Positions 1 through 6,695 of a stretch of DNA of 11,135 nucleotides are shown in pieces. Every line of letters begins with the position of its first letter. The stretch's first letter is position 1. A program made the position numbers and the translations under genes. This stretch comes from Chloroflexota bacterium (lineage in GTDB: Bacteria > Chloroflexota > UBA6077 > JACCZL01). The notes under the pieces are model-generated. The model saw only the letters and a list, made by a program, of their open reading frames with translations. It did no database searches and was not told the origin of the DNA. The DNA is taken from NCBI GenBank assembly GCA_013695975.1, contig JACCZL010000805.1, positions 1 through 11,135 on the forward strand. The letters are read 5' to 3'.

Positions 1-367
1 GCTTGACCACGTAGTCGTCCGCCCCGACGCCCAGGCCAGCGATCCGCTCGGCCTCCTCGCCCCGCGCCGTCAGCAGGATGATCGGCATGGTCGCGCCGGC
101 ATCCCGACGCAGGCGGCGGCACACCTCCACGCCATCCATATGCGGCAGCATGACATCCAGCACGATCAAGCTCGGCGCCTGATCGCGATCGAGCGCGGCC
201 GCCAGCGCCTCGGGCCCGGTGAAGGCGGTCACCACGCGAAACCCCTCGCGGAGGAGGTACCGCTGCACCATGTCCACCACGATCGGCTCGTCGTCGACCA
301 CGAGGATGGTGGGCTTCTCGACCCCGGGCGCCGTGGACTGACACTTCTGATTGGTGCTGCCTCTCAC
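1..367 (-). CDS. Response regulator, receiver domain (OmpR/PhoB type), truncated by the window edge
   Basis: This is the N-terminal 122 codons of a two-component response regulator that takes a phosphate from a partner histidine kinase. The start is a GTG at 367-365 with GGAGG eight bases upstream; the ATG-like alternatives do not fit. After about 18 variable residues comes a full CheY-like fold: strand ILVVDDE with the acidic pair D25/D26, phosphoacceptor D71 in LIVLDVMLP, T100 in ILLTAR and K122 in DDYVVK. The run MLPHMDGVEVCRRLR is typical of the OmpR/PhoB class, so a winged-helix DNA-binding domain is expected beyond the left edge but cannot be seen. No kinase gene is visible, and its targets are unknown. 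The upstream DUF4383 gene points the same way but is 261 bases away, so it is probably a separate unit. Confidence 0.92.
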   Translation of the reverse strand, partial: MRGSTNQKCQSTAPGVEKPTILVVDDEPIVVDMVQRYLLREGFRVVTAFTGPEALAAALDRDQAPSLIVLDVMLPHMDGVEVCRRLRRDAGATMPIILLTARGEEAERIAGLGVGADDYVVK

Positions 368-628
368 CGAGACGGCCTCCCTGCCCTTGCCCGGTAAAGA
401 CTCGCGCAACGGCCGTGCTTGCCACCGCCCCGTTCAGCTTGACGATGTACACACCAGCTACGGCCCGGATCCTTCCCGCGAGCCGAACCCTCCTGAGTCA
501 AACCTAGCAGCCACGGCGGCCCGGAAGGTTACAAACCTTATCGAACAGTCCTGTATATAACCGGGCCTCGACGACTCTCCTCCGCCCGGCGGGCTGAAGC
601 GGCGCCGGACGCTCGGCCCAGGGTTACT
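368..628 (-). promoter_or_regulatory. Intergenic region with AT-rich island and inverted repeat, probable promoter region of the response regulator
   Basis: No credible gene lies here. In an otherwise GC-rich window there is an AT-rich island at about 525-560. It holds a perfect inverted repeat with 6-base arms, AAGGTT-ACA-AACCTT, at 525-539. The 7-mer CAAACCT occurs at 499-505 and again at 532-538, 33 bases apart or about three helical turns, so one face of the helix could carry two half-sites. Response regulators often bind repeats above their own gene, so autoregulation is a reasonable guess. I could not assign a convincing -35/-10 pair on the minus strand. A short GC palindrome near 582-597 has no U-tract, so it is not called a terminator. 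Confidence 0.35.
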
Positions 629-1000
629 CTACACGGTGGCCCGATCGCGTCCCAGGAACCAGCCGACCGCGATGCCGAGAGCGCCGAGTGCTAGGTGGAT
701 CAGGTGGTCGACGACGCTGTAGCCGTGGGGGAGGAGCCCGAAGAGGGTGGGCGAGATGAAGCCGAGCACGACCACCAGCAGATACACCACGCCCAGCCCG
801 CCCACGACATTCCGGACAGTGGCGGTATCGCGCATGGCAAAACCCACGTAGGCCATCAGGCCACCAGTGACCAGGTGGACGATGTCCTCGACCAGGTCGA
901 TGTTCAAGACACCGAGCAGGGACTGCTCACCCAGCAGCAGTCCTCCGACTCCGATGAGGACGATCACAACCCCGACGACCTGTGCGTATTGCCGTACCAA
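629..1000 (-). CDS. DUF4383-family small integral membrane protein
   Basis: A 123-residue hydrophobic protein of unknown biochemical role. Four membrane segments can be read at about residues 8-24, 40-55, 66-84 and 98-116. The halves LLGVLNIDLVEDIVHLVTGG and SVVDHLIHLALGALGIAVG both carry the D-x(2,3)-HL pattern after a loop, which is the DUF4383 signature as I know it. The start is a TTG at 1000-998: the run GGGGAGG sits six bases upstream, whereas the nearby ATG at 1005-1003 is out of frame. The family occurs in actinobacteria, cyanobacteria and related groups, often near stress or envelope genes. It lies 221 bases from the formate dehydrogenase cluster, so it may or may not be co-transcribed. 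The family call is from pattern recognition, not a search. Confidence 0.8.
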   Translation of the reverse strand: MVRQYAQVVGVVIVLIGVGGLLLGEQSLLGVLNIDLVEDIVHLVTGGLMAYVGFAMRDTATVRNVVGGLGVVYLLVVVLGFISPTLFGLLPHGYSVVDHLIHLALGALGIAVGWFLGRDRATV

Positions 1001-1060
1001 GACATCCCTCCCCTTGCTGTACTTCGCTCAGGCTACGAGCGTAAGCATGCACCGGATCAA

Positions 1061-1075
1061 CCGCCATCATGGCGG
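1061..1075. repeat. Short inverted repeat between the formate dehydrogenase cluster and the DUF4383 gene
   Basis: CCGCCATCATGGCGG reads as a hairpin with a stem of five to six GC-rich pairs and a small loop. On the minus strand it lies downstream of the small lipoprotein gene and upstream of the DUF4383 gene, followed by UUGAU rather than a real U-run. It could be a weak terminator for the formate dehydrogenase transcript or an operator for the next gene. The sequence does not decide. Confidence 0.25.
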
Positions 1076-1093
1076 CGCCGATGGATCGGCACG

Positions 1094-1210
1094 TTACAAA
1101 TCCCCATCCAGCGCCTCCAGCAGACCCGCTGTAGCGCGCGTCGTGACGGCAACCGCGAGACCGTAGGCCAGGTGGGCGCTCCTCCGTACGGGACATCCGA
1201 GACGTGATTC
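1094..1210 (-). pseudogene. Possible remnant of a small membrane-protein C-terminus
   Basis: One minus-strand frame from about 1210 to the TAA at 1094-1096 gives a peptide containing SAHLAYGLAVAVTTRA and ending LLEALDGDL. HLAYGL followed by a short hydrophobic helix and an acidic tail resembles the last helix of small bacterial membrane proteins, for example YagU/DUF1440-like ones. The same frame upstream of about 1220 only mirrors the lipoprotein gene, and I see no ribosome site and no convincing start. It could be a decayed gene end or chance in GC-rich DNA. Confidence 0.2.
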
Positions 1211-1221
1211 TACCACGCCGT

Positions 1222-1407
1222 TCAGCCGGGCCGTGGCGCGGTGCTCGGCGCCGGCGAGACTGGCGAATGGTTGCCGACGTCCGCGCCGGGCTGTCCGCGC
1301 TGACGGCCCGCCTCCGGCGAGCATGCTAGGGTCGTCGCGGCTACGATGATCGCCAGGAACGCTCTGATGAGCGCAGGCATCACGCGTCGTTCGCGGGGCC
1401 GGATCAT
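1222..1407 (-). CDS. Small putative lipoprotein, translationally coupled to nrfD
   Basis: A 61-residue protein of unknown function. It begins MIRPRERRVMPALIR, a basic stretch, then a hydrophobic run AFLAIIVAATTLAC, then a Pro/Ser/Gly-rich tail. TTLA before C29 satisfies a relaxed lipobox, although T at -3 is not the common L, so lipidation is possible but not certain. The start ATG (1407-1405) overlaps the TGA stop of nrfD as ATGA, the classic arrangement for coupled translation; an alternative start is the ATG at codon 10. The position suggests a small accessory of the formate dehydrogenase complex, anchored outside the membrane. Its length and low-complexity tail mean it could still be a chance frame. 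Confidence 0.45.
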   Translation of the reverse strand: MIRPRERRVMPALIRAFLAIIVAATTLACSPEAGRQRGQPGADVGNHSPVSPAPSTAPRPG

Positions 1408-2294
1408 ACGATCGCCCCGACCGGAACCATCCAGATCGCGTACCGCAGGGCCAGCACGCCCAGGAGAGTGAGGATCGGAGCGGCGAGAGAAGCGTGCCCG
1501 ACGCCGCGGTCGCGCCTGTGCAGCAGCAGCGGCGCCACTAGTCCGACCAGCACCACGCCGACGCCGAGCACGAGCAGCCCGGCCGGCGACAGGTAGGTCC
1601 GCGCCATCACGCCCAGGGACAGCAGGAACGCGACGAGCAACACCAGTTCGGCGACGATCAGCCAGGTGCTCGCCGCGCGGACTTTGGTGGCCGTTGTCGC
1701 CGCGTCAGAAGGGACGAAGAGCGCCACTACGGCCAGGCCCGCCAGAACGCTGGAGACCACGAACAGGGGGGTGAACCACGCGCTCTGCGTCCAGACCGGC
1801 TGGCTGGTCACCGACACCAGCGCCCCCTGATAGCCGGCCACGAGGAAGGCGAGGAGCACGCCGACGATCGCGACCAGCTTCCCGAGCACGCCACCCAGCA
1901 ACGCGGTGTCGCGTCCCCACCGCCGGGCCAGGAACGCGTCGACCGCGAAGAGGAAGGCAAGGCCACCGAACAGCAGCAGGGCCCAGCTCCCGAGCGACAT
2001 TGGCGACCATGGCTTGAAGATGGGTAGGGGCAACCGGGCCGACTGCAGCAGCATGTGGTGGAAGCGCTCCGGCCGATACAGATCCATCGTCAACAGGAGT
2101 CCGCTGACCGTCGCGAGCGGCAAGCTGAGCCAGTAGCCGACCCGAGTCGCGCGTCGGTCGGCGCTGGTGCCGGCGAGGGTGGCGAAGGCGGCGGTCAGGA
2201 AGGCACCGGTCGCCAGCGCGGCGACGAACGACTCGACCACGACGAGCCAGTGCCAGTGGGGATCCGGCGCACCGGGGAACCATTCGGGCGGCAT
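1404..2294 (-). CDS. nrfD: NrfD-family membrane subunit of formate dehydrogenase (quinone-reducing anchor)
   Basis: A 296-residue polytopic protein with about eight membrane segments (roughly residues 16-40, 53-70, 101-121, 134-154, 173-193, 210-230, 237-258 and 270-290). Landmarks shared with the NrfD/PsrC/DmsC-like superfamily are DLYRPERFHHML at 71-82, FKPWSPMSLGSWAL at 93-106, GYQGALVSVTSQPVW at 154-168 and RYAIW at 284-288. In this family the protein anchors the catalytic and iron-sulfur subunits and passes electrons to quinone without heme, unlike the cytochrome b subunit FdnI of E. coli. It starts five bases after fdnH stops, and its GGAGG ribosome site lies inside the last codons of fdnH, so the two genes are translated together. 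It therefore acts as the quinone end of the formate oxidation chain. Confidence 0.93.
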   Translation of the reverse strand: MPPEWFPGAPDPHWHWLVVVESFVAALATGAFLTAAFATLAGTSADRRATRVGYWLSLPLATVSGLLLTMDLYRPERFHHMLLQSARLPLPIFKPWSPMSLGSWALLLFGGLAFLFAVDAFLARRWGRDTALLGGVLGKLVAIVGVLLAFLVAGYQGALVSVTSQPVWTQSAWFTPLFVVSSVLAGLAVVALFVPSDAATTATKVRAASTWLIVAELVLLVAFLLSLGVMARTYLSPAGLLVLGVGVVLVGLVAPLLLHRRDRGVGHASLAAPILTLLGVLALRYAIWMVPVGAIV

Positions 2295-2299
2295 CGCGG

Positions 2300-3241
2300 C
2301 TAGCCTCCTCGCCGTTGGTCGGCCGCGGGGCTCGCGCCCGAGCCGTCCCCGTCCATGCGCTGCTTGCGGAACGCCACGAGTCCGAGCAGGCCGCTCACCG
2401 CCGCGGTCAGCGCGCCGAGGCCGAGGTTGGGTAGCAGGTTTCGGCTGGGGAGTTTCGGCGCCTCCGGCAGCCCGTAGACGGCGGGCTTGTCCTCCAACAG
2501 GTAGAAGGCGTTCAAGCCGCCCAGGATCGAGCTGTCTCTCCCGTAGAGGTACGTTCCGGTCCGTCCCTGCTGCTGGAGCGTTGCTAGTCTGGCATCGGCC
2601 CGCCCGTGTAGCTCGTCAATCGGCCCGAACTGGATGCTGGCGGTCGGGCAGGCCTGCGCGCAGGCGGGGGTGAGGCCGGCCTGGAGTCGGTCGTAGCAGA
2701 AGGTGCACTTGCCGGCGACCTTCTTCGCCTCGTTGATCTCGATCACCCCGAACGGGCAGGCCGCGATGCAGTAGCGGCAGGCGTTGCAGACGTCTTCCTG
2801 GATGTAGACGGTGTCGAACTCGGTCCGGATGATCGCGCCAGTCGGACAGACCTCCAGGCAGCCGGCCTCGACACAGTGCTTGCAGACGTCGGACATCATC
2901 AGCCACCGGCCGCCGACCCGGTTCGGATCCTCGAGGTCGAAATCCTCGACGAATTTGACGTGTCGGTACGACGTTCCGGACAGCGACCCGGTGTTGTCGT
3001 AGGAATCCCCGGATAGCTTGAAGTGGTCGGCGTCCAGCTCGGCGGGGAGCCCGTTCCACTCCTTGCAGGCCACCTCGCAGGCTTTGCAGCCGATGCACAC
3101 GGTCGTGTCGGTGAAGAAACCGACCGCCTGGCCCCGCTCGAAGCTGACCGGGGCGCTCGGCGCGCCGATCCCGGTCGACGGCACCGGCTGTCCGGGGATG
3201 GGCGCGTCGCTCGGCGACGGCAGCGGCTGCTGTTGCGACAC
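2300..3241 (-). CDS. fdnH: Formate dehydrogenase iron-sulfur (beta) subunit, four [4Fe-4S] clusters
   Basis: A 313-residue ferredoxin-type subunit that carries electrons from the catalytic subunit to the membrane. With a GTG start it shows four cysteine sets: CIGCKACEVAC (C49, 52, 55, 59), C120/123/128/132 ending CPTGA, CNACRYCIAACPFG (C152, 155, 158, 162) and CTFC with ACAQACPT (C179, 182, 194, 198). This is the FdnH/HybA-like pattern. A single C-terminal helix at about 272-292 is the membrane tether seen in FdnH. I chose GTG 3241-3239 because AAGGAGG lies five bases upstream. An ATG at 3307 would add 22 residues but has no ribosome site, and its codons show weaker GC bias at third positions. 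The gene follows the catalytic subunit by about 108 bases and is coupled to nrfD downstream. Confidence 0.93.
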   Translation of the reverse strand: MSQQQPLPSPSDAPIPGQPVPSTGIGAPSAPVSFERGQAVGFFTDTTVCIGCKACEVACKEWNGLPAELDADHFKLSGDSYDNTGSLSGTSYRHVKFVEDFDLEDPNRVGGRWLMMSDVCKHCVEAGCLEVCPTGAIIRTEFDTVYIQEDVCNACRYCIAACPFGVIEINEAKKVAGKCTFCYDRLQAGLTPACAQACPTASIQFGPIDELHGRADARLATLQQQGRTGTYLYGRDSSILGGLNAFYLLEDKPAVYGLPEAPKLPSRNLLPNLGLGALTAAVSGLLGLVAFRKQRMDGDGSGASPAADQRRGG

Positions 3242-3349
3242 CGGTCCCTCCTTCCCGAGATCTCGGCTAGCGGCGCGGTTGTCTTCCTGATAGCTGACGA
3301 CTGACATGATGGCGGGGCCCCGATCCCCGTCCGAGAGCCGAGAGCTCGT

Positions 3350-6300
3350 CTACGCCTTCTCGACGTTGCACACCAGGGCCTTGGACTCGTGCATCGAGAC
3401 GTTGCGGTCCATCACCAGCGCCGTGAGGTCGTTCACCACCGCGCCTCGGGTCATGCCCTGGTAGCCCCAGTGCCAGGGCATGCCAACCTGGTGGACCACC
3501 TTCCCGTCAATGGTGAACGGGCGGAGGCGGCCGGTCACCAGCGCCTTGGCGGTGACGGCGCCGCGCGGCGTTGAGATCCTCACCGGGTCCAGGTTCCGGA
3601 TGCCCTTCTCCCCGGCCAGCTCGGCGCTGAGCTCGACGAACAGCTCCGGCTGGAGCTCCGCCAGCCACGGCAGCCAGCGGCTCATCACCCCGCTCAAGTG
3701 GTGCTCGGTGAGCCGGTAGGTGGTGAGTGCGTACGGATAGCGCGGATCGCCGACCGCGGCCAACTGGTTGTCCGGCCGATCGAAGTGCTTGTAGGTCGGG
3801 CTGCTCTGCTGCCGGTACAGCGGGTTGGCGACCGGCGACTCCGCCGGCTCGTAGTGGGTCGGCAAGGGTCCGTCGACCAGGCCGGACGGCGCGAACAGCC
3901 AGCCCTTGCCGTCGGACTTCAAGATGAAGGGGTCATTGCCGGACAGCCACTCGACGCCGACCGCGTCGTCCTTGCCCGGCGTGTTCGGGGCTTTGGTCGG
4001 CGGGAAGTCCGGCGCGTCGTAGCCGGTCCACCTTGAGCCGTCCCACCAGACGTACTTCTTGCGCTCGCTCCAGGGCTGCCCGTCGGGCCGGGCCGAGGCG
4101 CGGTTGTAGACAATGTGCCGGTTGGATGGCCAGGTAAATCCCCACTGAGGGCTGACGTAGCGGTCCGGCTTTCGGCTGGCCGCCAGGTTCCTCCCGTCTT
4201 CCGGAAAGACCCCCGAATAGATCCAGTTCCCGCAGGCGGTAGTGCCGTCGTCCTTGATGGCGTCGAAGCCGGGCAGCAGCTTGCCGGTCGTCAGATCGTA
4301 GCCGTTGATCTCCTTCAGGATCTTGACCGCGCTCGGCTCGTCCTTGATCTGCCATTGGCGCACCTCGTCGGGCTCCGGCTCGTAGTCCCAGGCGAGCGCC
4401 AGGAAGCCCTGGTCGCGTGGCGCGGTGCTGCCGGCATACAACGCCTTGAGCCGCTTGCCCAGGTGGTAGCTGAACCAGAGGTCCGAGCGGGCGTCGTTGG
4501 GCGGATCGGCCGCTTTGTCGTGCCACTGGAGCAGCCGGTGGGTGTTGGTGAAGCTGCCTTCGACCTCGGCGACGTGGGTCGCCGGCAGGAAGAAGACTTC
4601 GGTCTTGATGTCGGCGGTCTTGAGCTCGCCGCGCTCCACCTCCGGCGAGCTGTGCCAGAAGGCGGCGGTCTCGGTTTCGAAGTAGTCGCGGACGACCAGC
4701 CAGTCCAGGTTCGCCAGCGCTCGCCGCTGCAGGCGAGCGTTCTGGCCGCCAACGGCCGGGTTCTGGCCGATGGCGAACGTGCCCTTGATCTGCCCGTCCG
4801 CCATCGCCACCATCGTCGGGATGTCGGAGTGGTCGCCGGTGATCTTCGGGTGCCAGTCGTAGCCGAAGTCGTTCTCCTTGACAGCTCGGTCGCCGTACAT
4901 CGCCTTGAGATAGCTGACCATGTACTTCGGTTGATTGGCCCAGAACCCGGTCGCCACCGTCTCGGTCGCCAGATAGCTCTTCAGGCTCTCGTGTCGCTTC
5001 TTCACGCTCGGGTGCGACATGTAGCCGGTGATCGAATGGTAGAGGGTCGGATTGTCGGTCGAGCCCTGGATGCTGGCGTGGCCGCGCAGCGCCAGGATCC
5101 CGCCGCCGGGCCGCCCGATGTTGCCGAGCAACTGCTGAAGGATGCCCGCTGCGCGGATAATCTGGACGCCGATCGTATGGTGGGTCCAGGCCACGGCGTA
5201 CGCCATCGAGCCGGTCCGCTCGGGGCCGGAGTTCTGGGCCAACGTCTCGGCCACCTGGAGGAAGACCTCCTTCGGGCAGCCGGTCACCCGCTCGACCATC
5301 TCCGGTGTATAGCGCGCATAGTGGCGCTTGAGGATCTGGAAGACACAGCGCGGGTCCTGCAACGTCTCGTCGCGCCGCGGGCGGGGCGGGATGAGCGCCC
5401 TGACCAGGTCGGCGAACGTATCGGCCTGCATGGCCCGGTCGAAGGCCCGGTCGAAGCCGCTCGACATGCCCGACGCCTCGCCGGTCTTCTGCGGATCGGC
5501 CGCCCGACCCTCCTCCTGGTTGAAGCTGTCGGCGTACTGCCAGCTCCGGTTCTCGTAGGCCCGCTGCTCCGGAGCGTAGCCCGAGAAGAGGCCATCCAGG
5601 TCCTCCGGACCGCGGTACTCCTCATTGATGATCGTGGCGGCATTGGTGTAGTTGACGACGTACTCCTTGAAGTAGCGATCGTTCTGGATGATCCAGTTGA
5701 TCAGACCGCCCAGGAAGGCGATGTCCGAGCCGGCCCGGATCGGCGCGTAGATGTCCGCGACAGCTGAGGTGCGCGTGAAGCGCGGGTCGACGTGGATCAG
5801 CCTGGCGCCGTTCTCCTTGGCCTTCATCACCCAGCGGAAGGCGACCGGGTGGCATTCGGCCATGTTCGAGCCCATGATCGTGATGACGTCCGAGTTGGCG
5901 ACGTCCCGCGAGAACGTGGTGGCGGCGCCGCGACCGAAGCTGACCCCCAGACCGGGGACACTGGAGCTGTGTCATATGCGAGCCTGGTTCTCTATCGACA
6001 CGATCCCGAGGCCGCGCATCAGCTTCGAGTGCACGTAGTTCCACTCGTTGTCGAGCGTGGCGCCGCCGAGCGAGAAGATGCTCAGCGTGCTCATGAGCGT
6101 CTTGCCGTCGGCGGTCGTTTCCTGGAAGGTCTCATCGCGGGTTTTCTTGACCAGCTCGGCGATACGGTCCATCGCCCAATCGAGCGGCCTGTCTTCCCAG
6201 TGGTCCGAGCCAGGGGCGCGGTACTTGACCATGGTCCAGCGCTGCTCGTTCACCGCGAGCTGATAGGTCGCGGCCCCTTTCGGGCACAGATTGCCCTCGC

Positions 6301-6589
6301 TGACCGGGGAATCCGGATTGCCCTCGATGTTGACGATCCGCCCGTCGACGGTGTGCACGATCGTCCCGCAGCCGACCGCGCAATACGGGCAGACGCTCGG
6401 CACGGCCTTCGCTTCCTGAATCCGGAGCGTCTGGGCCCGGGCGACGGCCGGCGCCAGGCTCAGGCCCAGCGCCGACAGCGTGCCCAGCGCACCACCCGCG
6501 CGAGCCGACCGCTTCAGGAAGTCTCGACGAGACAGGTCCGGTGCTGTCTTCGAGGTTTCGGTTGGTGGCGCAGAACCGGCCATTGGCAT
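3350..6589 (-). CDS. fdnG: Formate dehydrogenase catalytic (alpha) subunit, selenoprotein with Sec206, Tat-exported
   Basis: This 1079-residue molybdopterin (Mo/W-bis-MGD) enzyme oxidises formate to CO2 on the outer face of the membrane. A twin-arginine signal, SRRDFLK at 20-26, is followed by a hydrophobic stretch to A52. C67, C70, C74 and C102 (CPYCAVGC...CPKG) hold a [4Fe-4S] cluster. The frame is interrupted by one TGA at 5974-5972, between NQARI and HSSSVPGLG, exactly where E. coli FdnG has Sec196-His197; the downstream SECIS supports readthrough. After it come MGSNMAECHPVAFRW, HVDPRFTRTSAVADIYAPIR, LLGNIGRPGGGILALRGH and a C-terminal MopB dinucleotide-binding domain. The length is near that of FdnG (1015). 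Two starts are possible: ATG 6589, and ATG 6583, which is nine bases from GGAAG and better spaced. Conventional translation would give a dead 205-residue fragment and an 841-residue N-truncated piece. Confidence 0.95.
5941..5974 (-). promoter_or_regulatory. Bacterial SECIS element and UGA(Sec) codon of fdnG
   Basis: The UGA at 5974-5972 is followed by 18 bases and then the apical loop GGUCU (5953-5949), closed by CCCC (5957-5954) pairing with GGGG (5948-5945); a U-G pair and a G-U pair can extend it. E. coli fdhF also has 18 bases between UGA and a GGUCU loop, whose G and U bases contact SelB. Position, loop sequence and stem agree with that model, while the stem letters differ. The hairpin is itself coding (SSSVPGLGVS). 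It should recruit SelB with Sec-tRNA at this codon. Confidence 0.88.
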
Positions 6590-6695
6590 ATGCTTCCATC
6601 GAGTCGCCCTTGACGCACTCGATGTGTTGCGTACGCCTCAGTATCGCCCTTCGTCGGCCGGTTTCTGTGACAGAGATTAACGGAGACGGACCGAT
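6590..6695 (-). promoter_or_regulatory. Intergenic leader of fdnG with a small palindrome
   Basis: This 106-base gap separates the Sec redoxin stop from the formate dehydrogenase start. It contains the interrupted palindrome TCTGT-G-ACAGA at 6664-6674 next to a small AT-rich patch (AGATTAACGG on the plus strand), a possible operator and promoter spot for fdnG. I see no U-run terminator after the redoxin gene, so readthrough from upstream is also possible. The octamer TCGCCCTT occurs at 6604-6611 and 6644-6651, probably by chance. Confidence 0.25.

Noticed and set aside
529..557. A plus-strand sigma70-like promoter (TTACAA, 17-base gap, TGTATA)
   Set aside because: It would point at the DUF4383 gene from behind, and no plus-strand gene is supported in the window. 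It is likely incidental to the AT-rich island.
927..1196. An 89-codon minus-strand frame overlapping the start of the DUF4383 gene
   Set aside because: Low hydrophobicity and Arg/Gly-rich, and it conflicts with the DUF4383 frame, which has a proper ribosome site.
1705..2283. A 192-codon minus-strand frame inside nrfD
   Set aside because: Arg-rich, with no hydrophobic segments; it is an alternative frame of the clearly recognisable NrfD gene.
4115..5767. A 550-codon open frame on the plus strand
   Set aside because: It lies wholly opposite fdnG and is rich in Arg/Val/Leu/Asp as expected of a mirror frame in GC-biased coding DNA. It shows no family motif, and fdnG is certain.
5972..6589. A stand-alone 205-residue Tat-exported iron-sulfur protein ending at TGA 5974-5972
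   Set aside because: It contains only the first domain of a molybdopterin oxidoreductase; the frame continues without other stops into the rest of the enzyme, and the stop is at the catalytic Sec position.
6598..6651. Near-tandem repeat AAGGGCGA... in the leader of fdnG
   Set aside because: Only an octamer is exact; the flanking likeness needs gaps and is not above what GC-rich sequence gives by chance.
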